Of a DNA stretch of 64,000 bases, positions 20,690-29,555 are shown in pieces; within the stretch, counting starts at the first letter, position 1; every line of letters starts with the position of its first letter. The notes below the pieces were generated by a model. That model was not told where the DNA came from and made no database searches. It saw only the letters and a program-made list of their open reading frames with translations. The stretch is from contig JAQMWT010000009.1 of the NCBI GenBank assembly GCA_029834535.1, positions 434,001-498,000 on the forward strand. The letters run 5' to 3'. The stretch is from Chrysophaeum taylorii (Eukaryota > Sar > Pelagophyceae > Pelagomonadales > Pelagomonadaceae). Made by a program: the position numbers and the translations under genes.

Positions 20690-20714
20690 ATCCCGAAAAT
20701 GACCCAACGGAAAT
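20690..20714. promoter_or_regulatory. 25-bp divergent start-codon interval (BTB / WDR77-like)
   Basis: Only 25 bp separate ATG 20689 (minus) from ATG 20715 (plus). Both transcripts must have very short 5' leaders, overlap each other, or begin inside the partner gene. No TATA-like element fits in the interval. Confidence 0.6.
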
Positions 20715-21644
20715 ATGGACGAGCACGTGTTGTCGGCGGGAAGCCTCGAAGTTGAGGTCGGAGCGTCGCTGCGCGTCGACGACGTCGCGTGGTCGTCGGG
20801 GCTCGCCGCCGTCGCGTCGTCGTGTCTCGACGGAGATTTCTGGGGCGGCGCGGTCGACATCGTCTCTACCCCGGGACTCGCGCGCGTGCACGATCGCATC
20901 GACCTCGACTGCGGTGCCGCGGGGGTCGCGTGGTGCGGTCCCGAGGCGTGCGCCGTCGCGTGCGACGACGGCGACGTCGTGATTATCTCCGGCGGGAGCG
21001 CGAGCGCCCGCCTCGGCGACCACGAGGCCAGCGTCGCGAGCTGCGCGTGGTGCGACGGCGCGCTCGCGAGCGGCTCGAGCGACGCGACGGTCAAATTATG
21101 GGACCTCGATGCCGCGTGCGCGACGCGGACCCTCCGGCACCGCGATGCCGTTTGCGCGGTCGCCTGGGGGGCGACGGCTCTCTTTTCGTGCGCGGACCGG
21201 CAGATCGATGCCTGGGACCCGCGCGAAAAAAGAGGAGTGCTTCGCGTCGTCGCCGACGACGTCGTCTGCTCGCTCTGCCTCTGCCTCTGCGCGGGGGACC
21301 ACCACCTCCTCGTCGCGGGCCTCGAGGCCGGCACGGTCGCTTTGTACGAGACCCGCAGTACGCGGCAACCCCTCGCGGTCGTGGCCGCGCACCGCGAAGG
21401 CGTCCACGCTCTCGCGCCCGCGGGGACCGGCCTCATCGCGACTGCGGCCGACGACTGCACGGTGGGCCTCCTCGAGACCCGGGCTCCCTTTCGCGTCCGG
21501 GGACGCCTAGCGCCCCACACCGACTACGTCCGCGGGTTGGCGACGACGCCGTCGACGACGACGACACTGGAGGAGTCCGCCATCCTCTCGGGTGGCTGGG
21601 ACGGCCGCCTCGTGCTTCAGGAGTTTCTATTATCCGTTGAGTAA
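20715..21644 (+). CDS. WD40 protein, WDR77/MEP50-like methylosome subunit
   Basis: A 309-residue seven-blade WD40 protein. Blade signatures include ALASGSSDATVKLWDLDA, ALFSCADRQIDAWDPRE, LLVAGLEAGTVALYETRSTR and a last blade with HTDYVRGLA...ILSGGWDG. The order and spacing of these blocks, together with the N-terminal SSCLDGDFWGGAV, follow animal WDR77 (MEP50). That protein is the WD40 partner of the arginine methyltransferase PRMT5 in the methylosome and presents substrates to it. A WDPR sequence also fits the WDxR motif of DDB1-binding receptors, which is worth noting because DDB1 is the next gene. I favour WDR77 on overall pattern. It is divergent from the BTB gene, and its stop is 13 bp before the DDB1 ATG. 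Confidence 0.7.
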   Translation: MDEHVLSAGSLEVEVGASLRVDDVAWSSGLAAVASSCLDGDFWGGAVDIVSTPGLARVHDRIDLDCGAAGVAWCGPEACAVACDDGDVVIISGGSASARLGDHEASVASCAWCDGALASGSSDATVKLWDLDAACATRTLRHRDAVCAVAWGATALFSCADRQIDAWDPREKRGVLRVVADDVVCSLCLCLCAGDHHLLVAGLEAGTVALYETRSTRQPLAVVAAHREGVHALAPAGTGLIATAADDCTVGLLETRAPFRVRGRLAPHTDYVRGLATTPSTTTTLEESAILSGGWDGRLVLQEFLLSVE

Positions 21645-21657
21645 GCAAGGAAGTAAT

Positions 21658-24600
21658 ATGGTTCTTCATCATCATCGGTATGTCGCGACCGCCAAGGCGG
21701 CGACGGCCGTGACGCACTGCGGGGTAGTGGGGAGGAGGCTCGTGGTGGCAAAGGGCACCACGCTCGAGGCGTACCGCCGCGCAGCAGCGGATGATGGTCT
21801 CGAGCTTGTTGTCGCGAGTCGCGTCTGCGGTCGAATCGCGGCGCTGTTAGTATTCCGTTCCGAGGAGGACGAGGGGTCGACCGAGCGCGCGGTGGTGGTG
21901 ACCGAGCAGCGACGGGCGTGCGTGATGTCGTCCGAGCTCGAGACCCTCAGCAGCACGGACTTGAGCGAGTTTCCGGGGGGTCCGCGGACGCTCGAGGCGG
22001 GCAAAATAGTGGCGGCGGTCGACCGTAACGTTTTCGCGTGCCACGTCTACGACGGCCTCCTCAAGTGCGTGGGTCTCGGGCCCGACGGCTCGTTTCGCGG
22101 CGGGAAACCCTCGTGCGCGCGGCTTACGGAGCTCCGGGTGATAGACCTGTGCTTTTCTCGCTCGAGAACGCTGTTGTGCGCGCTGCACGACGACGGCGGC
22201 GGACGACGCCACGTCTCTAGTTACGAGGTGGGAAGCAACGAGACGCGGCCCGGGCCGTGGGTCGTGCGGGACGTCGACCCGACGGCGCGATTTGTGGTGG
22301 CCCCCGGCGACAACCTTCTTCTGGTGATTGGCGAGCGCGAGCTCGGTCTCGTCGATTTGTCGGCAAACCCTCAACCTCGTCTCTCGCGCGTCGCGATCGC
22401 CGCGAACGTCGCGCCCCTCGCGGCGCGCGCAGTGCTCGATGATGCGCGGCGGTGGGTGGTCGGGGACGAGGCGGGCAACCTCTACTGCGCGATGATCGTG
22501 GCGCCGCGCAAGCCGCGCCTCCAGGTTCTGGGAAAGTCTGCGAGACCTTCGTGCCTCGCGTACCTCGGCGACGCGAGAGTTTTTGTTGGCTCGGCATTCG
22601 TTGATTCCAAGGTCGCGACCCTCGGGCCCGAGGGCATCACCGCCGAAAAGGTGGTCATACCAAACCTCGGGCCAATCCTCGACGCGTGCGTCGTCCAGCC
22701 GTCGGCGAGCCGTCGCGGAGCGATTATCGCCGCGTGCCACGGCGGGCTGCGAGTTTTGAGGGAGGGCGTCCAAATCGAGCCGCGCGTCTGGGTTCCCGCT
22801 GCCAGCGCTCCGCGCGGGCTCTGGGAAATTGGGAACAACGGCGTCATTCTGGTCACCTACGCGATTCCCACGTCCGCGCTTTTTTCGACCGCGAACGACG
22901 AGCTCGAGCGCGTTCCCGTTTGCCCGGAAGGCCTTCGGACCGACGAAAGGACGGTGTTCTGCGGCGCGATGAAAAAAGACTGGGTCGTGCAGGTGACCCC
23001 AAACGGGGTGGCCTCCTTTTCTTTCTCGAACAAGGGCTCTTCCTGGTGGGCGTGCCGGGCGACGCTCGCCGCTTGCGATGCTTCGCGTCTTATCGTCGCC
23101 CTCTGCGACAAGACCCTCCGCGTGCTCGAGGTCCCTACTTTGACGACGGTAATCGCGACGCGCCACGGCATCGAGCCCTCGTGCCTCGCGGCGCGCCGCG
23201 GCGCAATCGCCTGGGCCGACTGGTCGACTTACTCGGCTGTTTATCACCTCCGAGGAGACCTAACGAATAGCCCGACGACGACGACGACGACGACTCGTTA
23301 TCGCAGCAGCAGCAGCAGCAGCAGCACTCGAGACGACGACGACGACGACGACGACGACGCGGTCACGTCGATCGCCTTTCTCCGCGACAACGTCTTGGTC
23401 GTGGGATCCTTATCTGGCGTCCACGCGGTCGACGTTGACGGCGGCGAGGTCCTACTCAGCATCCCGCTCGGCCGCGCGCCCGCGCGCGTCTGGGCCTTGA
23501 AAGACGACGAGGTCTTGTGCGCCGGCGACCGCGCTGTGATCGTCTCGAGCACAAACAACACTGCGGCGGCGGCTCTCGCATGCGCGGCCGTTCACCTCGA
23601 GAAAGAACCGCCGGATTTTCTCTGGGCTTGGTGCTGCGCGGTTCCCCTCGGCGACGGGAGGCTCGCGATCTCCGGTCGCGATCGCGTCGCCCTGTGCTCC
23701 GCGTCTTCGCGAGGTATGCGTGCTTCTCCCGCGATTCCTGGCGGCGGCGACGACCAGCCGCGGTGCGTCTGCCACTCGGCGGCGGCGGGTGTCCTGGCCG
23801 TCGGCACGGCGGCAGATCTCAACCACGCGACGAAGGGCGGCGTTTCGAGTTTTCTCTCGGACGTCGAACCCTACGATCGCGTTTCTAGCTTTGATCTCGA
23901 CGACTTCGAAGAACCTCTCTGCTGCCGGGTGATGGATAATAATTCGGATTCGGATTCGGTTTCGTCTTCGAAGAAGACCACCGACGTCGAGGGTTTTCTG
24001 GCGTCGCTCCGCGTACCTAGACGACGTCCTCGGTCTCGCGTCGTCTTCGGGACGTCGGTCCAGTCGCCCGGCGAGTTCGAGCCGAGCGCGGGCCGGGTGC
24101 TGGTGTTTTCGGTGTCGCGGGATATGGCGACCCTCGAGGAGGCCATCGAGGCTCGAGGCGCCGTCTACGACGCGTGTCCCGTCGGACCGTATATCGCCGC
24201 CGCCGTCAACCACGCCGTCGTCCTATACGACCACAAAGGCCGCCAAATATCTTGCTTCGAAGGCTTTGTGGTAGCCCTCGGGCTCGCCTCCCCGGCGCCC
24301 AACCGGCTTTTTGTCGGCGATCTCATGCGGTCGGTCGCTCTTCTCCAAGTAGAAGTCGAATCCTCTCCGAGAATCCTCGAGGTCGCGCGCGACTACGCGG
24401 CCAACTGGATCTCTGCAATCGCGGCATTGACCGACGACGACTCTTCTGTCCTCTGCGCCGAGGCCTCCCACAACCTCGTCGCCTTGAGAAAGAACGAGGA
24501 CTCGAGGTGTCTCGAGACTCTGGCGGAGATGCATCTCGGAGACTACGCGACTTGCTTCGCTTCTGGGTCGCTCTCTCTTCATCAACCGCCGGGGGGGACA

Positions 24601-24948
24601 CCCCCCCAGCTCTTCGGTTGCACCTCGGGCAGGATCGGCTGCGTCCTTCCGGTCGATTCTGACATTCTCGACATCCTCACCCGCCTCGCCCCGCTCGTCC
24701 TCCCCCGCGTCCCCTTCGCGCGGGGTTTGGGCGACTACCAAGAATGGCGCTCCTTCCGGAACGACGCTACCCCCATCAACGGAAATTTCCGGGGCTTCGT
24801 CGACGGCGACCTCGTCGAATTGTACCTCGACCTCCCGGAACGCGCCCAACTCGAGATCCTCCACGAACTCAACAACAACAACACCAATTGCACAATCGAC
24901 GCCCCCACCCTCCTCCGCCACCTCGCCCACCTCCGCCAGCAACACTAG
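21658..24948 (+). CDS. DDB1: DNA damage-binding protein 1 (CUL4 ligase adaptor)
   Basis: A 1,096-residue protein, the usual length for DDB1. Diagnostic blocks are RYVATAKAATAVTHC at the N-terminus, VYDGLLKCVGL, HVSSYEVG, LGDARVFVGSAFVDSKV, NLGPILDACVV, then in the C-terminal CPSF_A domain FVGDLMRSVALLQVEV, ARDYAANWISA, EASHNLVALRK, HLGDYATCF, LFGCTSGRIGCVLP, EWRSFRN and FVDGDLVELYLDL. These follow human and plant DDB1 through all three beta-propellers. DDB1 links CUL4-RBX1 to WD40 substrate receptors in DNA repair and chromatin control. Thr, Ser and Asp runs (about 23275-23360) make an extra loop. ATG 21658 aligns with the family start; the frame is open upstream only by overlap with the WDR77-like gene. 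The stop overlaps the convergent methyltransferase stop. Confidence 0.93.
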   Translation: MVLHHHRYVATAKAATAVTHCGVVGRRLVVAKGTTLEAYRRAAADDGLELVVASRVCGRIAALLVFRSEEDEGSTERAVVVTEQRRACVMSSELETLSSTDLSEFPGGPRTLEAGKIVAAVDRNVFACHVYDGLLKCVGLGPDGSFRGGKPSCARLTELRVIDLCFSRSRTLLCALHDDGGGRRHVSSYEVGSNETRPGPWVVRDVDPTARFVVAPGDNLLLVIGERELGLVDLSANPQPRLSRVAIAANVAPLAARAVLDDARRWVVGDEAGNLYCAMIVAPRKPRLQVLGKSARPSCLAYLGDARVFVGSAFVDSKVATLGPEGITAEKVVIPNLGPILDACVVQPSASRRGAIIAACHGGLRVLREGVQIEPRVWVPAASAPRGLWEIGNNGVILVTYAIPTSALFSTANDELERVPVCPEGLRTDERTVFCGAMKKDWVVQVTPNGVASFSFSNKGSSWWACRATLAACDASRLIVALCDKTLRVLEVPTLTTVIATRHGIEPSCLAARRGAIAWADWSTYSAVYHLRGDLTNSPTTTTTTTRYRSSSSSSSTRDDDDDDDDDAVTSIAFLRDNVLVVGSLSGVHAVDVDGGEVLLSIPLGRAPARVWALKDDEVLCAGDRAVIVSSTNNTAAAALACAAVHLEKEPPDFLWAWCCAVPLGDGRLAISGRDRVALCSASSRGMRASPAIPGGGDDQPRCVCHSAAAGVLAVGTAADLNHATKGGVSSFLSDVEPYDRVSSFDLDDFEEPLCCRVMDNNSDSDSVSSSKKTTDVEGFLASLRVPRRRPRSRVVFGTSVQSPGEFEPSAGRVLVFSVSRDMATLEEAIEARGAVYDACPVGPYIAAAVNHAVVLYDHKGRQISCFEGFVVALGLASPAPNRLFVGDLMRSVALLQVEVESSPRILEVARDYAANWISAIAALTDDDSSVLCAEASHNLVALRKNEDSRCLETLAEMHLGDYATCFASGSLSLHQPPGGTPPQLFGCTSGRIGCVLPVDSDILDILTRLAPLVLPRVPFARGLGDYQEWRSFRNDATPINGNFRGFVDGDLVELYLDLPERAQLEILHELNNNNTNCTIDAPTLLRHLAHLRQQH

Positions 24949-25682
24949 TAAATCGCGGGGCTGAACCGGATTCGGGGGACGAGGCACGCGTCGAGACCCT
25001 TCTCGTGGTACGGGCACTCGGCCGGAACCTCCGCTTCGTATGTCTCGATTTTTTCCACCCGGAAGCACGGGGGGACCGCCTCCAGCGCCCTCTCGTGGGC
25101 GAGGTACCCCGTAATTCGCGCGTTGGGTCGGAGGATCCGGGACACGGCGCGCAGAAAACCGGGCCACCGCGAGCGAAACGGATCGGGATCCGGGTCGTCC
25201 TCCGCCGCGAGCGGAAAGTCGTCGAAGAAGACGGCCGAGAAGGAAGCCTCCTCGGCGGTCGCGCAAAAATGCTGCCAGGTGTCGCACCGGACGTCGAGAA
25301 GGACGGTCTTCGCCGCCGTCTCGAGCACGCGCGGCGCGGGCTCTACGACGACGTGAGACCGCGGCTCGCGCCGGCCGATCGCCGCCGCCGAGAGGCCGAG
25401 CCCCAGCCCGATCTCGAGGACGTCGTCGTCTGCAGTGAGATCCAGACTCGCCACCAAAGTCTCCATGTACCCGCGCTCCCACTCCATCATGACGACCCTG
25501 TTCGTGCCTCGCCCGGGCTGGCCGCGCATCACAATCACGCCGCCCTCCACCACAACGTTCCGCGCCGCGCATCGTCGTGCCTTATCTCGGCGCTCGCGCG
25601 CTGCCTCGGCGGCTTCGCGCCACCGCCGCAGTCGCTTCCGCCGCTCGCACCGCGTCTCCTCCACGACACCATCGTCCTCCAT
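24945..25682 (-). CDS. SAM-dependent methyltransferase, GAMT/RMT2-like
   Basis: A 245-residue protein with a basic, charged N-terminus, then VMMEWERGYMETLVASL, the SAM-binding motif VLEIGLGLGLSAA, an acidic post-motif position (HVVVEPAPRVLE), FSAVFFDDFPLAAED and ILRPNARITGYLA. This series resembles guanidinoacetate N-methyltransferase and the related fungal/plant arginine methyltransferase 2 (delta-N). The two cannot be told apart by eye. It converges on DDB1, and the two TAG stop codons overlap within CTAG (24945-24948). Function is likely small-molecule or protein-arginine N-methylation, inferred from family. Confidence 0.7.
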   Translation of the reverse strand: MEDDGVVEETRCERRKRLRRWREAAEAARERRDKARRCAARNVVVEGGVIVMRGQPGRGTNRVVMMEWERGYMETLVASLDLTADDDVLEIGLGLGLSAAAIGRREPRSHVVVEPAPRVLETAAKTVLLDVRCDTWQHFCATAEEASFSAVFFDDFPLAAEDDPDPDPFRSRWPGFLRAVSRILRPNARITGYLAHERALEAVPPCFRVEKIETYEAEVPAECPYHEKGLDACLVPRIRFSPAIY

Positions 25683-27519
25683 AAAAAGGGTTTTGACTCA
25701 GAGGGTAAGGGTGAGAGCGCGAAAAAGGAAGGGGGGCAGGTGTCAGAGCGGCAGATCAGAGCGTTGAGCGAGGCGAGAGCGGGGTGGGCGCGAGGGTGGG
25801 AGGATTGGAAGAGCCACGGCATCGAGAAGCAGCGCAGCGGGTTTCGTCGTCGTCGTCGTCGTCGAAACAGCAGCTCATCGCCGGCGCGTGTCCAGACACT
25901 GCGACGACGACCCCCACCCTCTTCGCAGTCGACCTTACCCCCCCCCGAACCCTTCATGATGGGTTGTAAGATATAATTCTTTACTTTCAACTTTTCCCCC
26001 AAAGTAAAGGATACTTACTGACGTGGAATGCAAGATTGCTGACGTCTAATGAGTTCATAATAAGGCTGCTGGAAGTGAACTTAGTGTCCTTCAGCGCCAC
26101 CCCGCGCGTTCCTGCCCGACTTATTCAAGGACGGTGGGCGGGTGAAGGACCAGTTTCCGCCTTGAGCGCCACCCGCGGTTCCAAGCGCGAGGACGCAATT
26201 CGCTCAACACCTTGCAGGTGGCTTCATTCACTGCGCTTGTGTTTCCACGCGGCTGATAACCCACGGCTGTGCCCTCGTGAACCGCCCTCGGCCACGTCGC
26301 CGCCCACCCATGCGGCCCGCGGGACATGACACTTCGCCGCACATACGCTATTGGCGGGGCCCGTTCTCTCTTCGCCTGCCTAGCAGCTCGGCGATGACCC
26401 TGTCTTTCCGGTATCCCTCACGTCTTCAACCCCTGAACGGGATACCGCCTTCCAGGCATCCCTCGTGTCTCAACCTATATTCGAACTAGTCACTGCGATC
26501 AATGCGGCAGAAGGTGACCCCGGTTGCCATGTTTGCCGGTGGTGATGGGGGTGTTTGACCAACGAACTTAAGTTTTCGCACTCTGACCGACCACCGCCTC
26601 TCTCGTCATTGTGTGCGTTAGTAGGCCTCTGGTTTGTCTGGCCTTTAGGGTCGTGATGACTCGAGGGTCTGGTCTGAAACGAGGACTCCTGCCGTCCGCG
26701 GGCGCCGAAATCGCCAGAGATTGATCGTTCGGCGCTGACTCCGAACGAGAGACAAAGGGTCGATTGGCTCGCAGATTCAAGGTGTCGCTCACTGCACGCA
26801 CGCGGAGATGTTTGTTCGTTCCGTTCCGGGAGAAAAACGTTTTGAACATCGCGGATCGTCGACGTCGCCGAGCCTGCGCTTGCAGAGGCGGTCGTGACTA
26901 CTGCTCCTGTGATAAGATACTCCCGCTGGAGACTCGAGGGCTTACTTTGTTTCAAACAACTCGGTTTTCATAAAGCGGCGATAGTTCTCAGGCCCATCAC
27001 TTCGACTCTCTCTGATGATGCCATCGCACTGGCCGTCAGCGGCGTTTGACTCGATTCGCTTAGGAAGACCCACTGGACTCGCTGCCTTTGATTTGTCCAG
27101 CACCCGCGCCGAATTCTGAAGCCAAGCGGCAATGGGCACACGCTGTGAGGTCCTGCCGGAGTCTTCAAGCCTATACTAATATCTCTATGAAAGTCCGCGG
27201 CTATCGCCGGCTTCAGAGTGCGACTTTGTCTGCTGTCGGCGAGGCGCGCTTCACAGGATTGAAAAATAGCCTGCGCGCTTTTACAACGCGCGATCTCCTC
27301 GTTCATTCATGAGTCGGAGCGTAAAAGGATTGTCCTTCACTGGCAGGTGCAAGAGTTCGTGTCTTCGGGAGAGCCTGCGACTACGTACAACATACCGAGC
27401 ACTCAGTCGCTTGAACCGCAACCCTGTCGCGCCGCCGCCAGAGTTTAAGAAGAAGAAAATGTCTGCTTGGACGACAGCCGCATCCGAGGGGGGGGGCACG
27501 AGAACAGCGTTTTGCTCAG
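25683..27519. other. 1.8 kb without a supported gene
   Basis: No frame carries a domain I recognise. Frames of 60-160 codons occur on both strands (26470-26955 minus, 26968-27306 minus with AAWLQNSARVLDKSKAASPV in an overlapping frame). Codon use looks weaker than in the flanking genes. The composition is less GC-rich than the gene-dense block. It may be decayed repeat sequence, since it leads into a copy of dispersed family 2. Confidence 0.4.
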
Positions 27520-28375
27520 CGCCACCCCCCAGCGCTAAAGTTTTGTGCCCGTGGGGGGTCTGCGACCTCCCAGCGCGCAAGTTTCGCGCTCTGACCATCG
27601 CGCGCGCACGCTAGAAGGTGCTTTAAATGCTTGCCGGGCGCCCAGGTGGCCAGCAGAGATATAGACCTACGGACGGCCACGGACTGGGTGCCGGCGACTC
27701 GGCCGGAATGGAGCGCCTCTGCGAGCCTCGCGCTCTTCGCGGGCATAGGCGTTAATGAATCGGACCAGAGGGAGCGCGGCTGCAGGGAAATCACTGTGCC
27801 TAAGCCATACGCGCGACTCCGAGCCGCAAAACTCGACGAGGTGTTGTACGCGTCCTGTCCTCAAGACGGCGATGATGACTCTAGCAGGGAAAAGATGGGT
27901 GGCTTCTCCGGATCTGCCTGATTGTCCATACAGTTTTTGCTACATAAGGTTGGGACGGTCACCATGACGACAACGAACCGCCCCCGGTGAACATGGCGAG
28001 GCCAACGAGCCAGACTCCGTCGACGAGCCCACCCTCGAGGAGGAGGAGGAAGATGAGAGCCCCGCTCCCGAGGAGAACCGAACCCCCGCGACTACATCAT
28101 GGACCTCGGAGACGCCGCATTCCGCCGTGAGGCCGCCACATTCCTTGTGACCCATTCAGCGTCGCCACGCACCCCCCTCGAACCCCAATTTCCCTGCCAA
28201 ACTGCAGCCTACCTTGTAGAGCCATTCTGGTCCTGCAGTGCCCGTCGTCCTAGGGGAGGGGTGTCGCCGATCCCCCAGCGATATAGGAAAGGCCTAGGGG
28301 GGGGGATACCGACCCCCCAGCGCTAAGCTTTCGTGCTGGGGGTGTTCTCGTCGTGTTCTCGCGCCACCCCCCCAC
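27520..28375 (+). repeat. Dispersed repeat family 2, copy 2 (uninterrupted)
   Basis: Aligns with 5335-6340 but lacks the 259-bp insert. The central block again encodes LDEVLYASCPQDGDD and an acidic EPDSVDEP segment, here in broken frames. The left and right ends share a motif of the form CCCCCCAGCGCTAA..TTTTGTGC or TTTCGTGC followed by G runs, in direct orientation. At the right end CCCCCAGC (28314-28321) and GCTGGGGG (28335-28342) form a perfect 8-bp stem with a 13-base loop. Element class unknown. Confidence 0.65.
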
Positions 28376-29555
28376 TCCGACCGCGCCTGGCCATTGCTCC
28401 ACAGTCTCTCGGTGCTTCAGATACCGCAGCTTACATCGAAAAAGGATAAGGCACAGCAATGGCTCGCACGATCCAGTATCGAAGAACAAGGAAAGAAGCC
28501 AACTATCCGCACAGCTGGTCGCAAACAAATGCAAGCTCGTAGTATTCTCCACCTCGTCCTCGGCCCCCCGGACTCAGCGCGGGGCTTGACGAGCTGAATC
28601 GGCGCAGCGACCTCGACGTGACGACGGCCGACGTCGAGCTCCTCTTCCAGCTGCCAGCCCGCACCTTCTTCGCCGGGCAATGCATGTCTCGACGCCGAGC
28701 GAACACTTCATCTGGGTGCCGTCGAGCACCACCAAAGTCATCACTGCCACACACAGGGCGGTTAACCAGCTCTAGGATGACATCCCGCTCCCGCTCGTCG
28801 ACAGTGCTTCGAAGCGCAACCCTGGCGTGGCTTCGGAGACCAAAGCAAGATGGATAATCTCGCCCCCCTTGAGGGGCTCTGCCCCGTGCTTAAAGTAATC
28901 CTCGTAGACTACAACGCCCGAGATGGTGACTCTCGTCGAGGAAGCGGCGAGGGAGGTCGCCGATGGCGACGTGCTGGAGGATGTCGAAGAGGAAGATTGA
29001 CGAGTCGACAGAGCTGGAGGAGTCGGCTCGCCGAGCTGCGTCCGATGGATGCAGCTTCGCACAATGGAACTCGGTGCTGAAATGGAGCGTCGACACCGAG
29101 GGATTATTCTCCGACAACGTTTGAAGTACCCACGCAACGCGAGAAGTGCGTCCTTCGTGATCCTCGATTTCGACTGCTTCGCTGGAGGTGGTCGCGTTGC
29201 CCGAGATGGCCTCGGCGATGGCCGGCCGACGTGCTTCGGTGTGCGTCGGCGAAGTTCCGACACCCGTATCGCGACCACGCGCGGCACACGCGACGCGTCA
29301 TCACGGGCGAAGGGCCCGCGTTTCGAAGTTGGGCTCAGGCATCCAATTATGCAAACAAACAAACTTCCTTTCTTAGAAGTAGGGACTGAACGACTCAAAG
29401 GTTCGGCCGTGAGTCGATGTCGAACACACGGGGTGAGTTGCGAGTTCGATTTCTAATTCTTCTTCTTGATCTCTCGGGGATGCGAACGATCTTGCCTTTG
29501 AACTTGGCGCACCTCCAAGACATACAGCACAGAGCGTCTCAGAACGCCGTACCCT
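28376..29555. other. 1.2 kb without a supported gene
   Basis: Short overlapping frames only. The plus strand encodes scattered peptide-like stretches (DELNRRSDLDVTTADVELLF near 28580 and MQLRTMELGAEM near 29050), interrupted by stops, which look like decayed coding sequence of unknown origin. The last 100 bases are presumably the 3' flank of the RAP gene. Confidence 0.4.
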
